Positions 30,609 to 39,275 are shown, numbered from the stretch's first letter. The stretch is 61,664 nucleotides of DNA from Catenulispora pinistramenti (GCF_018274385.1 NZ_JAAFYZ010000036.1:1-61664), one strand, 5' to 3'. Numbers and translations are program-made. Notes: generated by a model not told the origin, from the sequence alone.

Positions 30609-31870
30609 GCGTCGAGGCAAAGGGAAGGTCGCCCGGGTCGCCCGGGTCGGTCCGGGGCGCCCGGCCGCCGGCGGTCTTTCCGGCCCGGCTGGGTGCCGCG
30701 GTCCTGGCCGACGGCATCGGCACCGGCATGTTCATGCCCTTCAGCGTCCTGTACTTCGTGCACGTCGTCGGCCTGCCCCTGTCCGACGTCGGAGGCTGCC
30801 TGACGGCGGCCGGCCTGCTGGCGCTGCCCGCGTCGATGCTGACCGGTTCGCTGGTCGACCGCAGGGGCTCCCTGCCGTTCGTGGTGGGGGGCGACCTGCT
30901 CGGCGCGGCCGCGTTCATCGCCTACCTGTGGGTCCGATCCGCCTGGGAACTGGTACTGGTCGCCTTTGTCGCCGCCCTCGGCCAGGCCACGGTGCGGACC
31001 GCCGGCACCGCGCTCATCGCCGCTATGGCCGAGCCCGGGCAGCGGGCCGTTTGGCTCGCCCGGCAGTCGGCCGCTCGCAACGCGGGCTACGGCGTGGGGG
31101 TGCTCGCCGGGACCTCGCTGGTAGTCCTCGGCAGTCACACCGCCTACCTGCTGCTCGCGGGCATCAACGCGGCCAGCTACCTGGTGGCGGCGGTGCTCCT
31201 GGGCCGACTGCCCGGCGCCGGGACATCGGCGGGGCCGCCGCCGGGCATCCCGTCCGCGACGGAGGAGGAGCCCAGTTACGGCTCGGTGTTGCGCGACCGC
31301 CGCCTGCGGCTTCTGAGCCTGGCCGGACTCGGCCTGGTCGTGTGCATGAACGTGCTCCCGGTTCTGCTGACCACATACCTGACTGCTGTCCTGGGGCACT
31401 GGGTCTTTCTCGGCGGCCTGGCGATCGCGGGCAACACCGTGATCGTGGTCGCGGCCCAGGCCGCACTGACTCGCCGGGTCCAGAGGTTCCCCGAGGTACG
31501 CGTGGTCCAGGCGGCTGCGGCGGCCTGGAGCCTGGGCTTCCTGTGCCTGTGGATACTCAGCGCGGTGCCCTGGTGGGGAGCCGCCCTCGGGCTGCTCGCA
31601 GCGGTCGCCTCGCTGACGCTCGCGGAAATGCTGTACGGCCCGACCGTGGGCGCCCTGGCCGCACAGCTCGCCCCGGTCCGGGCGCGAGGCCGCCACCTGG
31701 GCGTGTTCTACCTCTCCTGGAGCCTGGGCAGCGCCATCGCCCCCGCGGTGCTGACCTGGCTGCTCTCCGAGGGCCACCAGTGGCCGTGGATCGTCCTCAT
31801 CGCCGTGTGTGCGGCCTCTGCGACGGCACTCGGCCGGATCCAGGAGCGGACCGCGCCCTTGACGACCTAG
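30605..31870 (+). CDS. MFS transporter
   Basis: This protein of about 421 residues has 12 likely membrane helices and an MFS loop motif (GSLVDRRGSLPFVVGGD, about 85-100). A long, Pro/Gly-rich cytosolic loop separates the halves (about 205-225). ATG 30605 overlaps the aminotransferase stop (ATGA), so I prefer it over an ATG nine bases earlier. It is the only transporter in region B and probably exports its product, adding to the MetRS and MccF-like protection. Confidence 0.88.
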   Translation: MSVEAKGRSPGSPGSVRGARPPAVFPARLGAAVLADGIGTGMFMPFSVLYFVHVVGLPLSDVGGCLTAAGLLALPASMLTGSLVDRRGSLPFVVGGDLLGAAAFIAYLWVRSAWELVLVAFVAALGQATVRTAGTALIAAMAEPGQRAVWLARQSAARNAGYGVGVLAGTSLVVLGSHTAYLLLAGINAASYLVAAVLLGRLPGAGTSAGPPPGIPSATEEEPSYGSVLRDRRLRLLSLAGLGLVVCMNVLPVLLTTYLTAVLGHWVFLGGLAIAGNTVIVVAAQAALTRRVQRFPEVRVVQAAAAAWSLGFLCLWILSAVPWWGAALGLLAAVASLTLAEMLYGPTVGALAAQLAPVRARGRHLGVFYLSWSLGSAIAPAVLTWLLSEGHQWPWIVLIAVCAASATALGRIQERTAPLTT

Positions 31871-31925
31871 AAGTCCGCTCGCCGTACGACCCAGACCACT
31901 CACTCCATCGGAAAGGCTGAAATCC

Positions 31926-33026
31926 ATGACCATCGTATGGTCCGACCCCGAGAACCACGACCGGCTCACGCTGCTCGGCTCGCGGGACGCACTGTCATCG
32001 GGATGCCGGGACGACGGCATCCCGGAGGCGATCACCGGCATCCTGGCCGGACCTGAGCAGGGCAGGACCGATGCGACCGGGGCGCTCAAGCAGCTCCAGG
32101 AACTGCTTGAGCAGATCCGGCACACGCCGGAGGGCGCGGCCCGGGTGGAGCGCATGAACGCCTTCGTCCGCACGCTGGGCCAGGCCGACAACCTCGCTGC
32201 CTTCCTGGAGCTGATGCGGGCCTCGATCCGGTCTGCGCGGCCGTCGGATCACGAGATCACGGAGCGGTCCCGGGCCAGCCGCGCGCACTGCATATACGGC
32301 TGGTCCGGCCAGTCGCTGCTGCTGGCCTCGGAGATGCACCCGCTCCCGAGCACGTCGCCCGCGGGTGACGGCGTCGAGGAGATCATGGGCTCCGCGCTCG
32401 CGGAGTGGGTTGCCAGCATTCACGTCTGGCAGCCGAACCCGGAGGCGCAGGGTTTCGAGTCGGTCAAGCGGTTCGAGCCGAACGCGATCGTCGAACCGCC
32501 GCATTCGCACCCGTTCTCGTTCGTCTCCTACGTCTCCGTCGGGGAGATGCGCCAGTCGATCTACGAGGAAGCCGACGGGCCGGCTCCGGCCGGGTCCGCC
32601 GATCGCTATCAGGATGTCGATCTCGAGCGGGTGGACGGAGTCTGGCCGCCTCATCAGGAGTATGTGCGCAGCCGTCTGCGGACGACTGAGGACCGCCTCC
32701 TGCTGAAGCAGGGGCAGAGCTACTTCATGCCGCCGGACATGATCCACGACGTCGAGGTGGACCGGGCCGCCGCGGTCGACCGTCCGGCGATCACCTTCTT
32801 CCTGCGCGCCGAGACAGTCCAGGTCCCGAAGTCCTACATGGTGCCGTCGATGGCGGATTTTCATCGCGACAATCCCGAGCTCACCAGCCGGGCGAAGTCC
32901 CTGGCCCCGGAGGAATGGGACGCCATGCTCGAAGCCATGGCCCGCTACCTGCGAGGAGACGCCGACCATCTGCGGCTGGGCGAGGTCTTCGAGTGCGGCA
33001 GTTCGTACGCCTTCCTGAACGTATAG
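31926..33026 (+). CDS. Cupin-domain protein
   Basis: This 366-residue protein has a central cupin barrel. Motif 1 is PPHSHPFSFVSYVSVGEM (about 196-213, giving two His and a Glu further on) and motif 2 is YFMPPDMIHDVEV with His near residue 273. That His/His/Glu/His set would bind Fe(II) or another metal. The first ~150 residues are helical and unassigned, with a charged helix ALKQLQELLEQIR. A role as a dioxygenase, isomerase or hydroxylase on a pathway intermediate is likely, but no specific family is certain. A GGAAAGG site precedes the ATG; the gap from the transporter is 55 bases. Confidence 0.72.
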   Translation: MTIVWSDPENHDRLTLLGSRDALSSGCRDDGIPEAITGILAGPEQGRTDATGALKQLQELLEQIRHTPEGAARVERMNAFVRTLGQADNLAAFLELMRASIRSARPSDHEITERSRASRAHCIYGWSGQSLLLASEMHPLPSTSPAGDGVEEIMGSALAEWVASIHVWQPNPEAQGFESVKRFEPNAIVEPPHSHPFSFVSYVSVGEMRQSIYEEADGPAPAGSADRYQDVDLERVDGVWPPHQEYVRSRLRTTEDRLLLKQGQSYFMPPDMIHDVEVDRAAAVDRPAITFFLRAETVQVPKSYMVPSMADFHRDNPELTSRAKSLAPEEWDAMLEAMARYLRGDADHLRLGEVFECGSSYAFLNV

Positions 33027-33084
33027 CCGCCACCGGCAGGGCGGACGTCGGCCTCCGCCCGGAAATCCACGAATGGAGCGATAA

Positions 33085-34347
33085 GTGACCGCAGTCGAAA
33101 GCGAAGGGTCGGTCGTACTGTGCAAGTGGCAGCCAGAACTCGGCCGGGAGCTCCTTGAGCGTACCCGGGTGCACGTCGTCCTCGACGACTACGACATCGC
33201 GCATAACGCGATCGACGATGTCCTGCTGGCCAAGGCCGCCACGGTTCACCGGGTGAGCACGTTCAACGCCCTCGAAGAGCTGGCAACCGTGGCGGTGTCG
33301 ATTCTGACGCAGGACCCTGAGGTGTCCCGGGTCGTGAGCTTCGCCGAGTTCTCCCAACTGGGCGCGGGCTATCTCGCAGAGCTGCTCGGCGTCGGGCCAC
33401 CGGCCCTGGCCTCGGTCGCCGGCCGCGACAAGAGGCTGATGAAGCGGTTGGTGGCCGCGGCCGGCGTGCCGACAGCGGACTTTCATTCGCTGCCGGATCC
33501 GAAGGACGAGACCGCTGTGGCGGCGTTGGCCGGCCAGCTCGACTTCCCCGTTGTCGTGAAGCCCGCCGCCGGATTCGGGACGATGAGCACGCTCCGGGCA
33601 GACGGCGCGGCGCAGTTCCGCGAACTGTGCCGGTCCTTCCCCTACGAACCCGTGCTGGCCTCGCGGCAGCTCATCGTCGAGTCCTTCGTGGACGGCGAGG
33701 AGCTGCACGTCGACGCCTACTGGGATGCGGACGGGCCGCACTTCCTGTTCGTCTCCCGCTACTTCGCACCCCGCCTGGCGGTCCAGCGCGGTGAGTGCCC
33801 CCTGGACGGGGGAGAGCTGCTCTCGCCCACAGACCACGCCGAGTTGTATGCCGAGTTGGAGGTGCTCACCGCCCGGGTCATGGGCGCCCTCGGGGTGACC
33901 GGGACAATGATCCACCTGGAGGTCTTCCGGCAGGCCGACGGCCGGATCGTCTTCTCTGAGATCGCCACGCGGGTCGGCGGCGGCTGGGTTTCCGGCCTCA
34001 TCAGCCAGGGACTGGGCAGAAGTATCTGGACGGTCCTCGCCGATCTGGCGATCGAGGGCCGAACCGGGCCGCCGCGACCGGTGGCGCCGTACATCGGCGT
34101 GGTCCATCTGCGGCCGCAGGCCCCCGGCCGCGTCGTTCAGATCCCCACCGTCGCTGAAGTGATGGCCATTCCCGGGGTGTTCCAAGCCCAGGTCTGGCCC
34201 GCGCTCGGTGATGTCCTCGCCATGCGTCACCCGTCGGAGTGGGTGGTGTTCGCCTACATCGGTGCCGACAGCCCGACAGCGCTCGACGCTCTGGTCCGGG
34301 AGGTCGCACAGCGCCTCAGTGTGCGCACCGTCCCCGTGGAGTCGTGA
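33085..34347 (+). CDS. ATP-grasp ligase 1
   Basis: This 420-residue protein is an ATP-grasp ligase. Visible elements are the ATP-binding Lys in VVVKPAAGFGTM, the adenine hinge segment LIVESFVDGEELHVDAY, and the metal-binding end IHLEVFRQADGRIVFSEIATRVGGGW. These enzymes form amide bonds through acyl phosphates, and this type (BacD, RizA-like) couples amino acids in dipeptide natural products. It overlaps the second ATP-grasp gene (TGATG), so the pair may act in sequence to build a tripeptide-like product. Confidence 0.92.
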   Translation: MTAVESEGSVVLCKWQPELGRELLERTRVHVVLDDYDIAHNAIDDVLLAKAATVHRVSTFNALEELATVAVSILTQDPEVSRVVSFAEFSQLGAGYLAELLGVGPPALASVAGRDKRLMKRLVAAAGVPTADFHSLPDPKDETAVAALAGQLDFPVVVKPAAGFGTMSTLRADGAAQFRELCRSFPYEPVLASRQLIVESFVDGEELHVDAYWDADGPHFLFVSRYFAPRLAVQRGECPLDGGELLSPTDHAELYAELEVLTARVMGALGVTGTMIHLEVFRQADGRIVFSEIATRVGGGWVSGLISQGLGRSIWTVLADLAIEGRTGPPRPVAPYIGVVHLRPQAPGRVVQIPTVAEVMAIPGVFQAQVWPALGDVLAMRHPSEWVVFAYIGADSPTALDALVREVAQRLSVRTVPVES

Positions 34348-35576
34348 TGGAGCCTCCCACTCAGGCAATGTGCTCCCACCCGCGCACGGCGTTGCTGCTC
34401 TCCGCCGAACTCGCCGGGGGTGTCGCCCGCCTCAGCGCGGCGCTGCGGCGGCGGGGTTGGCGGGTCGTCCTGGTCTCCGAGATGGATGACGACCCCAATG
34501 CCGTGCTGTGCGACGGCCACGTCGTCGTCGACTGGAACGCCTCCGATGAGGACGTCATCGCGACAGTGGCGCGGGCCGGCGTCCGGCCGACCGCGGTAGT
34601 CAACATGGTGGAGTCGCTGATCCTTCGGCGCGCCGCGCTCCTGGACCACTTCGGCCTGGCAGATCCCAGCAGGGGTCTGGCCCGGCTCATGGACAAGGCC
34701 GCCGTCCGCCGAGCTGCCGATGCCGCCCGCGTCTTCCCGCTGCGGTGGACCGACGGCTCGATCGCGGAACTCAGGGCCGCGCCCCCGTCGCGGTATCCGG
34801 TCGTGGTCAAGCCGGCTGTGGGCGGCGGCGCCTCGCGCGAGGTCCACCTCGTGCGCTCCCGAGACGAGTTCGACCGGGTCATGGCGGGGTTGCGGGAGGT
34901 GCGCGGCTCGGATCGGTTCCTCGTCGAGGAATACCTGACAGGACGGGAGTTCTCCGTCGACGGATATGTCCGCGACGGTGAATTCGTCAGCGTCTTCGTC
35001 GCGGACAAGCCCGACCACGACTCGGCCCGGTTGCATGACCGGGGGCTGCGGATATCACCCCCAACCGGCGTGTCGGCCGATTCCATCGCCCGATTCCTGG
35101 CGGAACTGCAGATCCTGCTCTCCGCGCTGAGCCTTGACGGGGTGTGGCTGCACATCGAAGGGCGGATGGCCGATCGGAAGCGGGCCGGGCTCATCGAGAT
35201 CAATCCACGGCCCGGCGGCGGTCTCTACCCCGCCGCGATCCGGCACCGCACCGGCGTCGATCCAGTCGAGGCCGCCCTGGACCTGGCCATCGGGTCCGCG
35301 CCGGAGACGGGGCACGGAGGGCTCAGTGCCCCCGTCGCCATCGTTCCCGTCGAGGCTGACGTGCCAGGCATCGTCCACTGCCGCACCACCGTCGCAGACC
35401 TGCTGGCACTCGACGGTGTCGTCGACGCCTACATCATCGACGGCTACCGCGTCACATCACTGGCCAAGGAGAACTTCTTCGCCGCGGTCATGGTGACGGG
35501 ACAGGGCGAGGAGGAACTGCGAAAGCACGCATCCACTGCCCTTTCGGTGCTGGACTACCAGATCCTCCCGCCGTGA
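34347..35576 (+). CDS. ATP-grasp ligase 2
   Basis: This 409-residue ATP-grasp enzyme shows VVVKPAVGGGASREVHLV, FLVEEYLTGREFSVDGYV and WLHIEGRM-x-x-RKRAGLIEINPRPGGGLY, with the metal-binding Glu and Asn. It differs clearly from its neighbour, so this is not a recent duplication. The ATG at 34347 overlaps the previous stop codon; an upstream in-frame start would overlap by 108 bases. Two adjacent ligases without any carrier protein argue for ATP-driven, template-free peptide or amide assembly in region B. Confidence 0.92.
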   Translation: MEPPTQAMCSHPRTALLLSAELAGGVARLSAALRRRGWRVVLVSEMDDDPNAVLCDGHVVVDWNASDEDVIATVARAGVRPTAVVNMVESLILRRAALLDHFGLADPSRGLARLMDKAAVRRAADAARVFPLRWTDGSIAELRAAPPSRYPVVVKPAVGGGASREVHLVRSRDEFDRVMAGLREVRGSDRFLVEEYLTGREFSVDGYVRDGEFVSVFVADKPDHDSARLHDRGLRISPPTGVSADSIARFLAELQILLSALSLDGVWLHIEGRMADRKRAGLIEINPRPGGGLYPAAIRHRTGVDPVEAALDLAIGSAPETGHGGLSAPVAIVPVEADVPGIVHCRTTVADLLALDGVVDAYIIDGYRVTSLAKENFFAAVMVTGQGEEELRKHASTALSVLDYQILPP

Positions 35577-35646
35577 CCAGCCGTTTCACGCGGCACCGGC
35601 TCCGGCGGCGGATATCTGAACAACACTCGAAGGAGATCTGCTCATA

Positions 35647-36129
35647 ATGAGTGCCAACCTAATGATGCGGTCGCAGGTGGCTGCCGACCCCGTCTCGCCG
35701 ATGACCTGGCTGCGGGTCTTCGAACTCCCTTGTGAAGTAGTGAGCTGCCGGGAGGCCGCAAACGCCAAAGGATTCCCTCTCCGACACGAGCTGAAGTCGC
35801 TCATTCTGAAGACGGACGAGGGCTTTGCCGTAGTTCATCTCTCAGGCAGCGAATTCCTTTCCCTGCGCCAGGTGAAGCGCTTCCTGAAATCCGACCAGGC
35901 GCGACTCGCCACCCCCCACGAGACTGCCTCCCTCGGGGCCCGGCCCGGCGCCGTCTCACCCTTCTTGCCGAACCTGTGGAGGCTCCCCCATCTCATAGAC
36001 ACCGATCTCCTCACCCTGACCTGGGTGTCTACCAACAACGGCACGCTGAACAGCTACATCGTGTTTGATCCCATCCTTCTGTCTCGGGCTGAAACGTCGT
36101 CTACCGGGCAATTTCGCAGAATCGAATGA
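35647..36129 (+). CDS. YbaK/ProX-family aminoacyl-tRNA deacylase-like protein
   Basis: This 160-residue protein fits the YbaK/ProX (INS-like) trans-editing fold, which hydrolyses mischarged Pro- or Cys-tRNAs. Family features are the Lys-containing strand LKSLILKT (Lys50 is the best candidate for the conserved Lys), the strand FAVVHLSGSEFLSL, GARPGAVSPF (97-106) matching the GxxPGxVxPF-type loop, and STNNGTLNSYIVFDP. AAGGAG lies 11 bases before the ATG. It is less GC3-rich than the genes before it and sits next to an IS remnant, so it may be a late arrival. Sharing a locus with a ProRS-like protein suggests that it edits or uses an aminoacyl-tRNA made there, or protects translation. Confidence 0.75.
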   Translation: MSANLMMRSQVAADPVSPMTWLRVFELPCEVVSCREAANAKGFPLRHELKSLILKTDEGFAVVHLSGSEFLSLRQVKRFLKSDQARLATPHETASLGARPGAVSPFLPNLWRLPHLIDTDLLTLTWVSTNNGTLNSYIVFDPILLSRAETSSTGQFRRIE

Positions 36130-36150
36130 GGCGCGGCGCCAGCCTCGAAC

Positions 36151-36529
36151 CTGAGGGTGCCGAGAAGTCCGTCCATGCAGGTCAGGCGATCAGGCGGTAT
36201 TCGTGACGGGGCGACCGTGATGCCGAGGCCGGCCAGTTCCCCGGCGATCCGGCGGTAGCCCCAGGCTTCGTTGCCGCGGGCCATTCTCAGCACCAGGGCT
36301 TTGATGCTCCGGCAGGTCGCGGGCCCGGCCCCTGGGCTTGGATCTCGCGGCCCATCGTCGGCGTAGGATGTCGCGGCGCCAGCTCAGGAAAGTGCTGGGG
36401 TGACGATTAGCCGTAGCCGGTCGTGCCGCGCCTTGGGTATCAGGCCGAGCAGGGACGCGATCAGGGCCCGGTCGGCGCTTCGTAGCGCAAGCGGATGACC
36501 AGGCTGGACGGACTTCTCGGCACCCTCAG
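36151..36529. mobile_element. Decayed IS remnant with perfect 25-bp terminal inverted repeats
   Basis: CTGAGGGTGCCGAGAAGTCC-GTCCA at 36151-36175 is matched exactly by its reverse complement at 36505-36529. Between them, on the minus strand, are pieces of an IS3/IS481-type transposase: LRSADRALIASLLGLIPKAR (N-terminal part), then, in another frame after a frameshift near 36405, STFLSWRRDILR, then NEAWGYRRIAGELAGLGI of the HTH_21 region. The catalytic DDE core is missing. At 379 bp this is a dead internal-deletion or MITE-like derivative. I did not find a clear target duplication. Confidence 0.8.
36160..36500 (-). pseudogene. Truncated, frameshifted transposase fragment
   Basis: Residues typical of actinobacterial IS3/IS481-family transposase N-termini are spread over more than one minus-strand frame: ADRALIASLLGLIPKARHD, then a frameshift into FLSWRRDILR, then ARGNEAWGYRRIAGELAGLG. 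No intact start-to-stop gene and no integrase core domain are present, so it cannot transpose by itself. Confidence 0.75.
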
Positions 36530-36699
36530 CCGGATGGCGGCGTACCGCGAACGCCGACGGGATGCCAAACGGGCCGCCTGATCTGGATGCTTGCCCCATG
36601 CCGTCGCATGCTGCCGCAGTCACCGGCTTCAGTACCAACGTCATGGGGCACTTGTGGCTGTCACGGACTTTGCCTGCCGCGGACCTTGCCTGAGGTTGA

Positions 36700-37674
36700 T
36701 CAGAGCTCGATACCGTAAAGCGCCGCCGCGTTGCCGTAGCTGAACTTCCGCCGGTCCTCCTCCGAGGTGAAGTGTCCGACGAAGGCGGTGATTTCGTCGT
36801 GGGTCGGGTGCTGGAACGGGTAGTCAGTCGAGAAGATCAGTCGGTCGACGGTGGTGACCGTCAGGGCGTGCCGCAACAGTGCCGGGTTCAGCATGCCGGA
36901 GGCGGTGATGTAGAAGTTCGACCGGATGTAGTCCGACACCGAGCGCTGGAGGCCGGCGATGCGAGACAGGCTGTTGGCCCGGTCCAGCCAGAACAGCAGC
37001 ATCTCGCCCCAGTGCCCGAGCACCACCTGAAGCTTCGGGTGCCGGTCGAACGTGCCGCGCAGGATCAGGCGCAGCGCCGCGGTGCCGGCGTCCATGTGCC
37101 AGCCCCAGCCGAACGTGGCCAGCGCCAGATCGGTCATGGCGTCGAAGCCGCGGTAGGAGGCGTCGCGCAGCGCGTCGGAGGGGATCTGCGGGTGGATGAA
37201 CACCGGCTGTCCCAGCTCCGCCGCGGCGGCGAAGAAGTCCTCGTACGCCGGGTCGTCCAGGAAGCGGTCGCCGGAGCGGCCGTAGACCATGGTGCCGACG
37301 TGCCCGGCTCCCGCGGCCCGGGCGAGCTCGTCGGCGACGTGCTCCGGTGAGGACATGGGCAACGTCGACAGCGCGCGGAACCGGCTCGGCTGGCCGGCCA
37401 CAGCCGCGGCGGCCAGGTCGTTCGCGGCACGGCTGAGCCGCACGGCCTGCTCCGGGGGCAACGGCTGGGTGCCGGGAGGCGTCAGAGCGAGAACCGACAC
37501 GTCGATCCCCTGGGCGTCCATGGCGGCGATCCGCCCGGCGCCCAGGTCTTCCAGGCGCTGAAGGTTATCGCCCATCTCGTTGAAAACGAGACTTTCGTCC
37601 GGGCGCGGCACAGCTTTGAGGGCGGCGGTCAGATCGGGGGTGATCCAGTGCTCTTCGATGGCGATGAGCGTCAT
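36700..37674 (-). CDS. Amidohydrolase-family decarboxylase/hydrolase (gamma-resorcylate decarboxylase-like)
   Basis: This 324-residue TIM-barrel metalloenzyme belongs to the ACMSD/amidohydrolase-2 family. Metal-ligand positions are IEEHW near the N-terminus (Glu and His, the form seen in 2,6-dihydroxybenzoate decarboxylases), IHPQIP, LGHWGE and STDYPFQHPT. It would decarboxylate or hydrate an aromatic or related acid. With the hydrolase at 37925-39193 and the MarR regulator it looks like a small aromatic-acid module, separate from the flanking pathways. Transcription is leftward, 250 bases after the hydrolase gene. Confidence 0.85.
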   Translation of the reverse strand: MTLIAIEEHWITPDLTAALKAVPRPDESLVFNEMGDNLQRLEDLGAGRIAAMDAQGIDVSVLALTPPGTQPLPPEQAVRLSRAANDLAAAAVAGQPSRFRALSTLPMSSPEHVADELARAAGAGHVGTMVYGRSGDRFLDDPAYEDFFAAAAELGQPVFIHPQIPSDALRDASYRGFDAMTDLALATFGWGWHMDAGTAALRLILRGTFDRHPKLQVVLGHWGEMLLFWLDRANSLSRIAGLQRSVSDYIRSNFYITASGMLNPALLRHALTVTTVDRLIFSTDYPFQHPTHDEITAFVGHFTSEEDRRKFSYGNAAALYGIEL

Positions 37675-37832
37675 GTCGCAATCCTTGTCCAGAAGTTGTC
37701 GGAAACCAGGTACTACCAGGGCACTGTATGACCCGAGCGGTGCGGGTGCGGCGGTGCGGGCCGTGCGCTGCCGTGCGCTGCCGTGGGTATGACGGTGGCC
37801 GGCTGGTCTTCGGACCGGCCGGCCACCGGCTT

Positions 37833-37858
37833 GGCTTGATGACCTTGAACATCAAGCC
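37833..37858. terminator. Stem-loop between hydrolase and amidohydrolase genes
   Basis: GGCTTGATG and CATCAAGCC form a perfect 9-bp stem with an 8-base loop, about 67 bases after the hydrolase stop. No U-tract follows, as is common for actinomycete stem-loop ends. A 10-base direct repeat (CCGTGCGCTG twice, 37761-37780) lies nearby. Confidence 0.45.
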
Positions 37859-37924
37859 GAGTGCTGTCAGATCGTGCGTGCCCGTCAGGGCGATCACCGC
37901 ATGGGGAACGTGGCTGCCGTCGTT

Positions 37925-39193
37925 TCAGGACCGGGACGCCAGCGCCTGATCGAGCCACGCGAAGGCGATCTGCCCGGCACCGGGTTCTCCCATGTGCGGG
38001 CGCCCGCCTCGCACGACCAGGTCCGTATGCGTGGCGTCGCCGCGGGTACCGGCGAGGAAGCAGTCCTCGATCGGGAAGATCGTGTCCTCCGTCCCGTTGA
38101 TGATCAGCAGCCGGCAGGCCGGTGCGTCCAGCACGCCGGAGTCGACGAGGCTGAACCGGTGGGCGTCGGCAGTGTAGGCGGCCACCGCCGCCGCCGGGTC
38201 GGCGTCGCGATAGCCGAACTTGTAGGCCAGCGCCTCGGCCAGATCGAAGGGGTACTCCATCTGGTTCTGCGCGCCGATCCATTCGGCGTCGAACATGCGG
38301 TGGCCCCCGCCGCCCTGTGCCACCGCCGCGAACAGCTGGTCGGCGTGGGTGTGCGCGGCGCGCTGCACGTAGTACCCGCCGGTGCTGACCCCCCAGGCGA
38401 GGATCGTGGCGGGGTCGAAGCCGGACTCGGGGGCGCTGTCGGCGACCCAGTCGAGGATGCTGCTCATCAGGCGGTCGGCGGAGGCCGGGTCGCTCGGCGC
38501 CGCGGGGCAGTCCCCGGTGCCGGGGATCTCGAAGGCCAGCGTCGCGAAGCCGTGGTCTATGAGTGCCTGGACGCGCGGCCCCTGGTCGGTCCGGTAGCCG
38601 TCCAGACCGCAGATGTACAGCACCACGGGCCACCCGGCCTCGGGCCGCGGTCCGTGGGGCACCCGCAGGTAGACGGGGATGTCGGTGTCGTAGTCGCCGG
38701 CGGCGAAGTCGGCGTGCTTGAACGGGATGGCGACGGGCACGACCGGCGATTCCATCAGTCGGCCGCCCTGCTCGTAGGCGGCCTTGCCCTTCTCCCATGC
38801 CTCCTGGCCCAGCGGCGAGCGGACCACGGGGAACCTTGCGGTCCGGTAGACGGCGGCCGCGCGCAGGAACAACTCCCGCGCCCGGTCGGTCTCGCCCCGC
38901 TCCGCCGCTGCCCGCGCCTCGTCGGCGAGGCGGTCGCCGGCCGGGAGGAACGGCCGGGCGAAGTCGTCCTGGCGGGACAGGAAGGCCGGGTCGTCGCCGG
39001 AGACCGCGATCAGTTCGGCGAAGATCGGCTCGAAGTCCGCCAGCCGTCCGTCTTCGAACGGGTAGACCTCGGCGGCGCACGGCCCCCGCCACTTCTGCTC
39101 CCACAGCGCCGATACCGACTCGTGGTGCGGGAAGTAGGGGAAGCCGTCGCGGAGAGTCTCGGTGCTGGACTGGACGTGGAATGGCGTGGACAT
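37925..39193 (-). CDS. Alpha/beta hydrolase (Ayg1/FrsA-like)
   Basis: This 422-residue protein has a helical N-terminal cap (about 1-150) followed by an alpha/beta hydrolase core. The nucleophile elbow is AWGVSTGGYY (Ser about 268) and a distal acidic region NGTEDTIFP plus GRPHMGE would supply the Asp and His. The length and cap resemble fungal Ayg1-type and bacterial FrsA/DUF1100-type hydrolases that cleave C-C or ester bonds in polyketide-like or aromatic substrates. It is divergent from the MarR gene and carries operator-like palindromes in its promoter, so it is probably a repressor target. Confidence 0.82.
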   Translation of the reverse strand: MSTPFHVQSSTETLRDGFPYFPHHESVSALWEQKWRGPCAAEVYPFEDGRLADFEPIFAELIAVSGDDPAFLSRQDDFARPFLPAGDRLADEARAAAERGETDRARELFLRAAAVYRTARFPVVRSPLGQEAWEKGKAAYEQGGRLMESPVVPVAIPFKHADFAAGDYDTDIPVYLRVPHGPRPEAGWPVVLYICGLDGYRTDQGPRVQALIDHGFATLAFEIPGTGDCPAAPSDPASADRLMSSILDWVADSAPESGFDPATILAWGVSTGGYYVQRAAHTHADQLFAAVAQGGGGHRMFDAEWIGAQNQMEYPFDLAEALAYKFGYRDADPAAAVAAYTADAHRFSLVDSGVLDAPACRLLIINGTEDTIFPIEDCFLAGTRGDATHTDLVVRGGRPHMGEPGAGQIAFAWLDQALASRS

Positions 39194-39242
39194 GGCTGTT
39201 CTCCCGGTCGAAGGGCTCAGGGCGCTGGGAGTTCCGAGATGT

Positions 39243-39258
39243 GCTTAGAACTCGAAGC
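39243..39258. promoter_or_regulatory. MarR-type operator copy 1
   Basis: GCTTAGAACTCGAAGC is one of three copies of a GCTTnGAAnnCGAAGC palindrome between the hydrolase and MarR genes. It lies about 50 bases upstream of the hydrolase start, so binding should affect that promoter. Confidence 0.7.
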
Positions 39259-39275
39259 AAGTCCCACCATAGCTT

